From NCBI GenBank assembly GCA_900074725.1, contig LT598460.1, positions 770,749-834,748 of the forward strand: 64,000 bases of DNA, written 5' to 3'. Source of the stretch: Lachancea dasiensis (taxonomy: Eukaryota; Ascomycota; Saccharomycetes; Saccharomycetales; Saccharomycetaceae). The notes beneath the pieces were generated by a model. The model was given only the letters and a program-made list of their open reading frames with translations. It had not been told where the DNA came from and did not search any database. Each line of letters starts with the position of its first letter. Position 1 is the first letter of the stretch. Positions 20,030 to 29,889 of this stretch are shown here, one piece after another. A program made the position numbers and the translations under genes.

Positions 20030-22522
20030 TCATACCAGGTCTACTCTAGGTGTGCTTAAAATGGGTAAAGTGCAGTTAGAGAAAGTACCACGTAAATGCA
20101 CGTCGCCAAGGTCGCTGGAACTGCACAGCAAGCCACCCACGAGATGCATGAATCCATTTTTGTACACAGCAGAGGTAGATAGCATCCGTAAGTTTTTTTG
20201 CCAGGTAGAATTGGGACTGTCATCACGGTGAATAGTGCTATCGCCAAAGTAGAAGCGCCCGATGACCGATGTTTGAAGGTCCAGCAGATGCAGACACGGT
20301 GCACACGATATCGGCAATCCAGTTCTTTCAAACTCGGGAGCCTTTTCGTCGTATTTCCAGTGCGTCGTGACATCCTGCTGATTGAAACCGCCCATAAGAA
20401 CGGCACAGGACGAGATCCGGATTAACTTATGCCCGACGAGCGTGAAATCGACACTGCCACCCTCTCGAGCTGCATCTTTCCCCTCTGCGTAGGTCTTGAC
20501 TCGGGTCCAGGTCTCTGTGTCTAGGTCGAACCACCACATGTCACCATAAACAAAGTCCTTATTCGAGCCGCCATGAATCACCAACGTCTTGCCAATCCCT
20601 TGGGAATAGACACTGGGTTTTTGGTTGGGCCAAGTGGGGAAGGTTCCGGACTCCTGTTGCCCAGGTGGCTGATGCTGCTGGTGATGCTGCTGGTGATGAT
20701 GATGGTTATGGTGTTGTTGCTTATATGTCTCAAACCGGTTAGATAAAGGCAGCGGCTTTTCATTTGGACTCATTGGAGAAGTAAGGTCAGACTCAATGTG
20801 GAAGTTTGCCCTCAAGTTTTCTAGTAACTTTGCTTCAGAAGACTGTTTCTTCAAAATCGCCGTGTCGTAAATATCACACGCCTGGAACGCCCTTCGGGCT
20901 GGCCAAGTCTTACCCTCGGCATCGTCGGGTAGCTTGGTAAATGGAGTCGCCAGCGCGGTGTCCGCAAATTTGAAAAAGTTGCGTTTCCCTTTTGCCATGA
21001 CAGTAACTTCAATCTTCCACAGTTCATTAAGAGTCTCATAGTCGTCGCCATTCACTTGACCATAGCCCCCAGTAATCAAGATAGTGAAGGCACCAACCCC
21101 TGGTGAAGTGCTCCTATTGCTCATGTTCCTTTCTGTCAGAAAAGAGCTTTCAGATTGCGACCTCATATCGAGTGGTTGAGATAGAGGCGACGAGGGTGAA
21201 TCTGCATCGCGCCTAATTTCACCGTTCTTGCCTTCTATATTCATATTCGCTGCACAGGTAGCGCACTTAGGGGCACTATTGACCTTGACTGATACCTGCG
21301 AATGGCCAAATCGTGGAAGCATAGATGGGTAAGCATTAAATTTGGTTGGCTGAGCAACTAACTCGACCCTTGTAAATCTCGAGGTCATGACATCCAATAT
21401 ATAAGCTCGCTTGTGAAGAACTGCCCTTTTCTTCAAGTAGAATCCACCGGTATCATTTATGACAGTTTCCGTTTTGATCTCGAACCCCCCATAATAAAAA
21501 ATATGGCGCTTGGTGAGGGCGGATCCAGTCATACACAACAGGGGAGGAGGGACTTGGCCCGTCATATTGGCCTTCTGTACTCTCAATGAAGACGATGATA
21601 CGATGTAAAGATCATGGTTGTTCACCATGCTAGGATTGTTCACAACGCTATCCATCAAAGGTGGGGGAAGATTAGGTATTCCGTCAACGTAATAGTTGCT
21701 CAGGTTTGGCATCTCATCAGTGTAATAGTATGATGGTGTGAGGCCACCTAGTGTATAAATGTTATCTCCCAACTCTACGGTGCACTGATAAACCATCGAA
21801 GGGATCTTACTTTCCCCAAACAGGGGAGGGATGCTGGTCGACCCCGTAAATGTATTCGCGACACCAATATCTATAGCACGATAAATAGAGGTGCTCGTGT
21901 GCAAATAAGAGGGGCCAGTCGCAATGGGGACTGAGTGCGGACCATCACCAAGCGATTTTTTTGTCGTAGTGTCCCACTGCATGATAGGGATCCACATATT
22001 GTGGCGTTTGAGAAGCTCAGACCGTTTTGAGCCCGGTATGGGAAGCTTAGAACAATAGCTCATATAGCCTGTGGACAATGCGTCAGGGTTGTATCTATAG
22101 TCGTCTGCGGCCTCGCGAAGAGGCGTCTTATGTTCACTACCACTTTGAAGGGCAATCTTCGTAGCATGTTTGGTTCGCGGACTTTTTTTGGATCCGTCGC
22201 TTGTTAGCGAGAGACCTGAAAGACCACTAGTGATGCTATCGTTACGTAAAGCGCGCACTTTGGTTGAATAATATGATATCAAAGTTTGTTCGTTGTCAGT
22301 TTTTCTGCACTCGGCAGGCAGATCCATGAGCTCGTTTCTGATGCTGGAAATGTAGTTATTCATGTATGGAAAGGCTTTATACTGCTTTTTATACTGGTTC
22401 TTATCCCAGGGAGTAGCATCGTTAGATTCATTGAGGCTGTTTGCAGCTCCATTGGTAGCTTCATGTGCGAAAGATTGACCACTGGCATATGAGTTAGCCG
22501 CACTCGAGAATGCAGAGCTCAT
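20030..22522 (-). CDS. GPB1: Kelch-repeat PKA regulator (Gpb1/Gpb2, Krh)
   Basis: An 830-residue kelch-type protein, the single pre-duplication counterpart of Gpb1/Krh2 and Gpb2/Krh1. These proteins bind Gpa2, stabilise the Ras GAPs Ira1/2 and promote PKA holoenzyme assembly, so they lower PKA signalling. Visible features are a conserved N-terminal block (TPWDKNQYKKQYKAFPYMNN) and kelch-like strands with GG doublets (FYYGGFEIKTETV, ITGGYGQVNGDDYETLNELW, VIHGGSNKDFVYGDMWWFDL, VLMGGFNQQDV). A His/Gln-rich insert is encoded around 20665-20720. The frame runs to a TTG at 22567; the first ATG is 22522. Position between MRS6 and NDD1 matches both YOR371C and YAL056W. Confidence 0.95.
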   Translation of the reverse strand: MSSAFSSAANSYASGQSFAHEATNGAANSLNESNDATPWDKNQYKKQYKAFPYMNNYISSIRNELMDLPAECRKTDNEQTLISYYSTKVRALRNDSITSGLSGLSLTSDGSKKSPRTKHATKIALQSGSEHKTPLREAADDYRYNPDALSTGYMSYCSKLPIPGSKRSELLKRHNMWIPIMQWDTTTKKSLGDGPHSVPIATGPSYLHTSTSIYRAIDIGVANTFTGSTSIPPLFGESKIPSMVYQCTVELGDNIYTLGGLTPSYYYTDEMPNLSNYYVDGIPNLPPPLMDSVVNNPSMVNNHDLYIVSSSSLRVQKANMTGQVPPPLLCMTGSALTKRHIFYYGGFEIKTETVINDTGGFYLKKRAVLHKRAYILDVMTSRFTRVELVAQPTKFNAYPSMLPRFGHSQVSVKVNSAPKCATCAANMNIEGKNGEIRRDADSPSSPLSQPLDMRSQSESSFLTERNMSNRSTSPGVGAFTILITGGYGQVNGDDYETLNELWKIEVTVMAKGKRNFFKFADTALATPFTKLPDDAEGKTWPARRAFQACDIYDTAILKKQSSEAKLLENLRANFHIESDLTSPMSPNEKPLPLSNRFETYKQQHHNHHHHQQHHQQHQPPGQQESGTFPTWPNQKPSVYSQGIGKTLVIHGGSNKDFVYGDMWWFDLDTETWTRVKTYAEGKDAAREGGSVDFTLVGHKLIRISSCAVLMGGFNQQDVTTHWKYDEKAPEFERTGLPISCAPCLHLLDLQTSVIGRFYFGDSTIHRDDSPNSTWQKNLRMLSTSAVYKNGFMHLVGGLLCSSSDLGDVHLRGTFSNCTLPILSTPRVDLV

Positions 22523-23117
22523 ATAAGGTATGGTAGGATAACTCGGAATTCGTCGTGGCTTTAGCAAGCACCGGGGGATGTCTCTATATCACCTTGCCGA
22601 GGATATTACAGATAAGGTTTAATTTCTTGATTGCGCAGGGAACAAATATCGATCGATTTAATTAACATTCCAGGTCACGTCTTGTGCGATAAATATGGAT
22701 AATGACGATAAGTGTTAGGGCGGCCAGTGAAGTCAACCAGTACTAGAGCACCTGAATTTTGGTTACGCGCGATATCGAGATTTATCGACTATATATTAAT
22801 TTCAAGGTTTCTTACCTGTGCGTTGCATAAAACTAATTCGCTTGGCAACCAACATAACAAATTGCTGAAGGACGGGCCATACACGATATATTCCCTAGCA
22901 GTTTATCTTCATGGAAATAGCCATATCGTCTACCGACAGGTGAATTTCCTCCCTTTTTCCCTAGTCTTGTCCTCTTGCAAGAATAACAGCTCGACACAGA
23001 CGGGTATTGCAGCTGCTTGATCAGAGATTAAATTTCCTATTTAATACAATACAGCTCTCATTAAATATACCATTATTGTTCCTGGCCCAGTCCCTATTCA
23101 TCTAAATCTGCCAAAGC
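22523..23117. other. GPB upstream / NDD1 downstream region
   Basis: 595 bp with an A/T-rich right part (about 23020-23070) suited to the NDD1 3' end. The GPB promoter should lie on the left. No specific element was recognised. Confidence 0.5.
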
Positions 23118-24593
23118 TCATTGCGAGCTCGGATGCCCGCCATGGTAGCCGATTGAGAAACTGTTTGCTTGTGACAGTTTCTGCTTTTTACCTTTCTTCT
23201 TGCTTCCTGCATCACTAGTAGATACAATTTCAGATTGTGACCTCTTCAGCGCTGGTTTGCGTTTCTTGGTCCCTGATCTGTCACCTACTATTGTACCTCG
23301 CGTCGAATTGAAAGAATTGGCATTTGTGACAATTATCTGAAACTTAGGCTGTTTCCGCGTAGTCTTTTTCGTCGTACTCGGCAGGGAGGAGCTCGAACCA
23401 CTCTCACTTCTGAAAGACCCCATTTTCGGCAGTTCTGGGATCTTGAGCTGTGTGACGTCTACGTCGTTGCTACTAGCAGGCTTTGGCGTGGGTGAAAGAG
23501 GGAGTTTGCCTATTCCAAACAGACGTTCATCAATGTTTTCTCTGTCGTCCTCGCTAGATCCGTCTTCTTGGTATGGCATAGGGGGGCAGTTGGCGATGAA
23601 TCCTAGTTTGTTCCGTGAGGATTTAGTCACCGACGAGTTTAGTTGTATTGTCGTTGGCGAGGATCCGCACTCTTCTAAACCGGAGTCGTGACCAGTACCT
23701 TCCTCTAGCGCATGGCCATGTTGTGCTTCTGCGGAAGCTAGATTGTGTTTACTCAAAGCGTGACCGGAGCTGACGCTAGCCTCAGTACCGCTGGGTGAAA
23801 AAGTGGGCTTTTTGAGGTGTTTCTTGGAACGACTGGCACCTTTACCCTTGCGATATCTGGGTGAAGATTTGATGACATCCTTACGCGCTCGTTGAAAATC
23901 AACCAGAGCACTATTAGAAGAAGCAAGTAGCTTGGCATAGGGGGTTCCTATATCCGAGAGAATTCGCTTTCCATAAGGAGTCAGCGAAAGGTACCGTTTG
24001 GAAGGTGATGAGGCTGACGTGGGGGCAAGCTTGTCTTTAGAGCTGAACATCAGATTTACGTCTATGCTCCTGAGAGGAGTAGCCATGTTGTGAGGGTTCT
24101 GCGATCCAGTATTCATTGAATCAGACTTACCTGCCGATGGATTCCCGGCAGAACCGTTGAAGAACCGAAGCGGCGTCTTGGCAGGAGTGCGATGCCATAG
24201 GTTAAAGCCTGCGGGAGATTCGAATAGAAACTCCTTGAAATGATCCGGAGACGTAAGCATAAACTCACTCCCCAGCTGTAGAGCCGAAGATGGCTGTACA
24301 TTGACATCGCTGAGCTTCGCTGCTCCCCCCTGGCCATTCATGAGCATACTGTTTTCCACCATGGATTGGTTTTCCACTGACTGCGAGGCCAATTGTTTAT
24401 CATCAGCATTGCTGGTATTCTCACCCAATTGTTGGTTCTGTTGATGTTGAAGTAGTTGTTGTTCTTGATGTTGCTGCTGCTGGGAATACGGAGTCGGAAA
24501 CTGTGTCGTCGTTGGAACAGGACTTGTGAATGCAAACTTCATGTTCTCTGAAATGACGCGGAAGAAAGCTTCTTCCTCGCTTGTTGACTCCAT
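23118..24593 (-). CDS. NDD1: G2/M transcription coactivator Ndd1
   Basis: A 491-residue coactivator of the Fkh2-Mcm1 complex that drives the CLB2 cluster at G2/M after phosphorylation by Cdk and Cdc5. Recognisable conserved blocks are FTSPVPTTTQFPTPYS near the N-terminus, INVQPSS-type DVNVQPSSALQLG, SPDHFKEFLFESP, RTPAKTPLRFF, SLTPYGKRILSDIGTPYAK with SNSALVDFQRARKD, and SPTTIQLNSSVTKS. PLSPTPKP and IPELPKMGSFRSESG follow. Several TP/SP sites are candidate Cdk targets. A short Gln/His-rich stretch lies near residues 38-57. The rest is low complexity and Ser-rich. It corresponds to YOR372C. Confidence 0.95.
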   Translation of the reverse strand: MESTSEEEAFFRVISENMKFAFTSPVPTTTQFPTPYSQQQQHQEQQLLQHQQNQQLGENTSNADDKQLASQSVENQSMVENSMLMNGQGGAAKLSDVNVQPSSALQLGSEFMLTSPDHFKEFLFESPAGFNLWHRTPAKTPLRFFNGSAGNPSAGKSDSMNTGSQNPHNMATPLRSIDVNLMFSSKDKLAPTSASSPSKRYLSLTPYGKRILSDIGTPYAKLLASSNSALVDFQRARKDVIKSSPRYRKGKGASRSKKHLKKPTFSPSGTEASVSSGHALSKHNLASAEAQHGHALEEGTGHDSGLEECGSSPTTIQLNSSVTKSSRNKLGFIANCPPMPYQEDGSSEDDRENIDERLFGIGKLPLSPTPKPASSNDVDVTQLKIPELPKMGSFRSESGSSSSLPSTTKKTTRKQPKFQIIVTNANSFNSTRGTIVGDRSGTKKRKPALKRSQSEIVSTSDAGSKKKGKKQKLSQANSFSIGYHGGHPSSQ

Positions 24594-26524
24594 GATAGTA
24601 ATTTGGAAATGGTAACTGTCTCAGCACAGCCTTGTTTGGGTCTTCCAAAGTGTGTATCAATTGTGTAGTCTGTTGTGAGTTGTTTGAGTTGTTGTGGTAC
24701 CTATGTCATGTTCTACACATTGTGTTTATTTTAATATTCGCGAATGGAGGGTAACAATATTTAGCGCGAAACGTGTCGATGGAGGATCTGGGGACAGCGC
24801 TGAGGGAGGCTCTTTTAAAACCTTTGCTAGGTTTTGGAAACGTTATTTGTTATATTCTGAAGGCGAGCGAGGGCTAGGAGCAGTGTTGAAAGTGCGGACT
24901 TAGCTTCAAAACACGCGATCTGATTTTTTTTGTTGCGAGGTTGACAGCTCCAAGTAAAGACCTCTAGGTATAATACCTTTGCGGAAGTTGTCTGTGAACG
25001 AACAGGTCTGCTTTTCGCATGGCTTGCTTTCCTCAATTGTCGACCGACTTCTTGGCGCCAACTGTCCTAATTAAGATTTATATCGTGCGCAATATCCATC
25101 GGCATATTGTCCACAATAAAAACAGGCAGTGTAGATGGGCTTAGTTTCACATAAAAATAGATGGAACGAGTAGACTCGATTTTAGCAAATACCTTTATCT
25201 TTGGGTTTACTCAACACCCTTCAGAGGAGAAATTGTTGTCGGTTTTCAGCGTCACTTACAGGACTGTTGTTTCCGAAAATAGTGTATCTTACCACCAAGA
25301 AAGCCAGCAAATTTCATTGTACAGACAACAGCCCTCGGTGTTCACTACGCGGTTCTGTTTTTATGGCATATCACGGGAATGCTTTTCAGTTGTTGGGCAG
25401 TCATTGGGAAGACATTAGATATAAGTGATGACAATGACAATTGCGACAGTAAAAACAAATTGTAAACGAAGATCCATCACACTTAAGTGTCAAGAGAGAT
25501 ACTTTGGCTTAAAGTGAGGCAATCTCTCCTCCTAGATTTGAGGGCATATTCAGATGAGCTATGACTCACCCAACTGAAACAATATTAGCGGTGCATTAGA
25601 AAGCCTAGCCAGGGATTGTGAGGGTCCTTATTTCTTTCCGATCTTTGGTCGCTGAAATGGCGCAAGGAAGAGGACAAAAATTGGGAAAGAGAAGCGCTGG
25701 CTTGCTGATTAGTAGTAAAAAGGCTAACTAGTAGAAGAGAGCGTCCCAGCACTGTTTGAATAGGGTTGGGTTGCATATTAGTAACTCTCAACATGGAGTC
25801 AGAACACTACAGAGCTTGATACTTGGATGTCAGTATAACACAAGTGCTCTCCGCGAATGGTCAATCAATTTGATTCCTAGAATAGTAACGAGGCACCGAC
25901 GCCTGGCCAGTCATTCTTATTCTATAACTGACAAAATATTATTGCTGCTAGTCCAATTGTTGGAAATCCCAGCCAGCTCTTGCACTCAAATAGTTCTGGC
26001 CGGATTTATACACAAGTGCGCGTTACACGTCCTTGATATGCACCAGATGACTGGTTCAAAAACGCAGAGAGACACATAAATTTCGTCTTATTGTAATTCT
26101 TTTGTCCAGCACACAGAACCAAAATCTGGATATCTAACGAAAGGTTCATTACAGAGTTTGGCAACCCAACTACTGCTGACGCTGACTCTCTTCAATAACC
26201 TATCGTGTTTGGCACATCTAAAATGGAACGCGGTTTGCCAGATATATACTACTGAGCCAAGATTTTCTCATCAAAGGGCACTACTTGATTATTGCAGAGC
26301 CTGCGTAGTTGCAGGACCACCAATCTATAAAGGTCAAATAAGCGTTAACTCAAAGACTCTCTTCGTATTTACCGGTAGTGGATCATACTCGTATACAATG
26401 TCCTTGCTGTGGGCGGTACAAAACCTGGCTCAGAAAATATAAACACTGATATCATTACTTAACGTGCTATGGAACTGGACAAGCATAAGCAGTTTGATAT
26501 CGCCACTAGCTAGCTGCGAGCTCC
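24594..26524. other. Long gene-free NDD1/NUD1 intergenic region
   Basis: 1,931 bp between two divergent cell-cycle genes. Only short non-conserved frames (up to 107 codons) are open. No tRNA, LTR or centromere was recognised. A TTTCCGAAAAT word near 25270 lacks the context of a centromere CDEIII. CNE1, which neighbours this interval in S. cerevisiae, is not here. Confidence 0.6.
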
Positions 26525-28711
26525 ATGTCAACGGGATCGTCGCCGTCACGGCTGCTTAGCGAAAGTTTAGGAAATTTTCACATCAGCTCGCCAACAAAGT
26601 TCAAGTCCTATGTCGAGAACGACCAATTCGAGGGTTCCAACTTCAATTCGCAAACAAAAGACACGACCAGTGGCAAGAATTACGTGCGCAAACTTGGCAA
26701 CTGGTCGGTTAACTACGGTACTGTCCAGCAGCATGGTACGGATGCTGAAAATGCCGAACCGCCACAATGGAAACAGTATATGGATGAGCAGGCCGCTCAT
26801 CAGGATCTACACGATAAGGACAGAGATGCCCTTGATCCCAGATCAAACCTTGTGGTGACGTCTTCCTTGAGTGACATCTCTTTGATTCCCACTAACACGT
26901 TCAAACACCGTGCCCCCAAGCCTGCAAATGTAGATTCCAATATGGATTCTGAATACAGTGTGGTACGCGATGGAGATTCGGCGGTAGATACCGACGTAGA
27001 TCCAGCTCGGGAAGCGCTGGGGGTCTTCAACAATGTCTTACGGCATCAAAAGTCTAATTTCTTCTCTCAGGAGCCAGAAAATATGAATGCTAAATCTATT
27101 TCCGAAGAATACGATTCCACAAGCTCAGCAGCGTCAACCTCATCCTATGATTCTTTTGACCCATCACTTTCTCCGAGCTTGCGCCAGCGCCCGTCCGAAC
27201 CGCCTAAAGCGATGTCCAAAGGACCCTCGAGGCCACTCCAACAGGCAGGCTCTCCCAGAAGAACATTGAAGTTGATAACCCCTGAAGACGCAGGCATGAT
27301 CTTCAATTACAAAGAAGGCGTGTGGGATCAACCTTCCAACGCAGCCGATATGTCTACGAGCGGAGCGCAGGACGAGTCTTCGCAAAGTAAAATCGTTTCA
27401 TTCAAGCTGCCGCGCACTCGACCCGAACGTTCCATAGTGGACGACACCCCACTCTCTACTCCGCAGGTTGATCGTAAGTTCCTCTCCCAAGGTGATTTTA
27501 TCGAAGAGTCGCAAAGCAGATCCACATCGGATAAAAGTACTTCTACAATGCGCCATATATCACCCATGCCGGCTGATACTACTCACAACCTCGTAGATAA
27601 TGTCACAAGTGTATCTGAGGTCGATTCATCGTTTCGAATTGCAAAAAGTGCTGTCATATCAGCTTTAGTTGACACGATACCGAGAAAAGAGGCTTGGGAG
27701 CATGTTACCGAGCTCTCTTTAAAAAATCGCGGGCTAGGTAGCTTGGTGGGACTGAAGGAAATGACGCCTGGGCTTGTGGAGCTTAATGTTTCCGAAAACA
27801 ACATCAATTCGTTACAGGGAGCCCCTCCTCGGATTGTTAGACTGTGTTGTTCTAACAACCGGATAGGCTCCTACTGCAGGCTGGATGGGCTGGAACATTT
27901 GGAAGACTTAGACATGTCACATAACCTGCTATCCACAAACCTATCGTTACTGGCAGGCTGCCTTCACTTGCGTGATGTAAATCTAGCCCAAAATAGCATC
28001 GTATCCCTACAGGGGCTTTCGGAGTCGAGAGCTAGAGTGGAAACCTTGAACTTAGCACGCAATAGGCTCATTGGTCCCTTGGATTTTGCGGAGTTCGTTT
28101 CACTAGAACGCGATCGACCCAATTTTTTGACCCACCTTCGAGAACTAGATCTATCTGGTAATAAGATTACAAGGATCAAAAACTTACATCTACTGAAAAA
28201 CCTGAGGGTGCTAAAGCTGGACGGCAATCCGTTGGAGTCACTGACGGGAAACAACAGCTCAAGCTTGAGGAACCTCGGCTTGCTTGGCTGCAGTGCCCTT
28301 GAATCTCTAGGGCACTTTCCACAATTGCGCATTCTGCGTGTAAGCGGCGAAAGCTTACAAATAAAAGAACTACCAGAGACATTGGAGCATTTCGAACTGG
28401 TTAATTCGCCTCCCGAAGCTATACCGTGGGACATCCTTCCAACGGTGCTTCGCAAGCTTCGCCTCACTCGTGTGGGGATCCAAGAACTGCCCAAACAACT
28501 TGCCACGAGGTGTGCTGGCCTGCATACCTTGTCAATAGCGGAAAACGACCTCAAGAGCTGGGCGAGGCTGATCGAAAGACTGCCGGGAAACTTGCAAATG
28601 CTGGACATTCGTAAGAACCCATTGTCGCAGTTCCAGGAGGAGGCCGACCGCAGGTCCATGACTGAGGTGGTGGCACTAGCGCTGCCGAGCCTCAAGCGAA
28701 TCTGTCTGTGA
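26525..28711 (+). CDS. NUD1: Spindle pole body MEN scaffold Nud1 (leucine-rich repeats)
   Basis: A 728-residue centriolin-like scaffold of the outer plaque. Nud1 binds Spc72 (also encoded in this window) and organises the mitotic exit network (Bfa1-Bub2, Cdc15, Mob1-Dbf2). The N-terminal half is disordered, Ser- and Asp-rich, with conserved patches KNYVRKLGNWSVNYGT and LKLITPEDAGMIFNYKEGVW. A leucine-rich-repeat solenoid runs from about residue 395 to the end, with units such as LVELNVSENNINSLQG, LEDLDMSHNLLS, VETLNLARNRLIG and LRELDLSGNKITRIKNL. It is shorter than the S. cerevisiae protein (851), mainly in the N-terminal half. It occupies the YOR373W position. Confidence 0.96.
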   Translation: MSTGSSPSRLLSESLGNFHISSPTKFKSYVENDQFEGSNFNSQTKDTTSGKNYVRKLGNWSVNYGTVQQHGTDAENAEPPQWKQYMDEQAAHQDLHDKDRDALDPRSNLVVTSSLSDISLIPTNTFKHRAPKPANVDSNMDSEYSVVRDGDSAVDTDVDPAREALGVFNNVLRHQKSNFFSQEPENMNAKSISEEYDSTSSAASTSSYDSFDPSLSPSLRQRPSEPPKAMSKGPSRPLQQAGSPRRTLKLITPEDAGMIFNYKEGVWDQPSNAADMSTSGAQDESSQSKIVSFKLPRTRPERSIVDDTPLSTPQVDRKFLSQGDFIEESQSRSTSDKSTSTMRHISPMPADTTHNLVDNVTSVSEVDSSFRIAKSAVISALVDTIPRKEAWEHVTELSLKNRGLGSLVGLKEMTPGLVELNVSENNINSLQGAPPRIVRLCCSNNRIGSYCRLDGLEHLEDLDMSHNLLSTNLSLLAGCLHLRDVNLAQNSIVSLQGLSESRARVETLNLARNRLIGPLDFAEFVSLERDRPNFLTHLRELDLSGNKITRIKNLHLLKNLRVLKLDGNPLESLTGNNSSSLRNLGLLGCSALESLGHFPQLRILRVSGESLQIKELPETLEHFELVNSPPEAIPWDILPTVLRKLRLTRVGIQELPKQLATRCAGLHTLSIAENDLKSWARLIERLPGNLQMLDIRKNPLSQFQEEADRRSMTEVVALALPSLKRICL

Positions 28712-29889
28712 TGGCCCTAGGTCGTGCGTACATAGGTGATATAGATAATGACTGTAGTTTTGTAATGAGTAATGCAAGAAGACCAACTCGCTGGCCCACG
28801 CATCTTCCCACAACCGATAGAGCTGCTGGTAAATCCGGTTTTTGAGAATAAGGCTGTCACTACAATGTGGCCTGTCTCGTGGAGTCCGCTTAACGTGTTA
28901 ACGTGGGCATGGCATCCCGCCTTGGCACGTTGCGTGTTGCGCACTCCCCGAGTACTTTTCCGAGTACTCCATCACCGGCTGGTATTCAAGCCGCACCAAC
29001 CTCGGAAAGCTTTATGTTATGAGCCAAGCCGGCTTCCTCCTTTCAATTCCGTTGTCCGACTACATGTGCCCTGTGTTCTACAGCCCAGGCCGTTCCGCCA
29101 TTGCCGTTTTTGGAACCATAATGAAATCAGCCCAGGTCATTCGCGAATTGGTCCACCACACACCAGTCGCACTGACCAATTCCTTTCACGTTTCCTGTTT
29201 GTCCCGTTCTTGTGTTTTCTCCCGTTCCCATCCACTGCAAACGTCATTCGTCCTCGCCGAGGGTGTAATGCGCTAATGGCCTGTTGGTTATTCTTCTCCC
29301 GTACGAAGTTGGTACCACATGGTCCTCAGCGTTTTACTTTGCTATGTGATGAGAAATCCCAGACAGTCGGGGAGACGCCGCACGGAGAGGGTAGAGATGG
29401 TTTAACACCAGAACACAACGTTGTTGAGCAAAGTGATGACACTTATCTGATTGTTTGCTCGATGAGGGCTGTATTTTACGGAGCGTAATGAAGACTTGCG
29501 CAAAATGGTCAAATGGCAACCATGCTATAAAAGAAGTCTGCAGCTCGAAGTCTGCGAAAGCTACGAAAATATTTCCAAGAACCAACGTTAGTCCAGCAGT
29601 ATCAGTGGATAACTTACACTTGCTTGAAATTCTCTAGTTGGTTGATCACCCAATCCTTTAGTCCAAGTAAAGAAACGACTAGAGGTGCCCGATTAAAATT
29701 TCCGTTAAAGTCCGTTCAGCCTTTTGTCACATACAAGAGCACTTTTAGGGGGCGGAGTTTAAGAACCGAAGATATAAAAGGGCCAAGGAGAATAGCTACC
29801 CCAGGTTCTTTTCTGGCTACCACTTTAACGCAGCTACCACAAAGCGAACAAGAGTAGTATTGCAAGTCGGATTGTGTAGCGTGAAACTG
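28712..29889. other. ALD4 upstream region
   Basis: 1,178 bp between NUD1 and ALD4. The ALD4-proximal part holds a TATA box and a stress-type AGGGG element, described separately. A 238-codon frame at 28772-29488 is open but has no protein-like features and is not called. Confidence 0.55.
29747..29780 (+). promoter_or_regulatory. ALD4 core promoter: STRE-like AGGGG and TATA box
   Basis: TATAAAAG at 29773-29780 lies 110 bp upstream of the ALD4 ATG, a normal distance. AGGGG at 29747-29751 matches the Msn2/4 stress element, in keeping with the stress and glucose-repression control known for ALD4 in S. cerevisiae. Functional use is inferred. Confidence 0.6.

Noticed and set aside
25230-25300. Centromere CDEIII-like word TTTCCGAAAA
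   Set aside because: The flanking consensus bases, an AT-rich CDEII and a CDEI are missing, and the position is far out on an arm in the ancestral order.
27964-28695. 243-codon minus-strand frame opposite NUD1
   Set aside because: Antisense to the leucine-rich repeats of NUD1; composition follows from the repeat codons.
28772-29488. 238-codon open frame upstream of ALD4
   Set aside because: Rich in Trp, His, Arg, Pro and Phe with no domain, and it overlaps the likely ALD4 promoter. It looks like chance.
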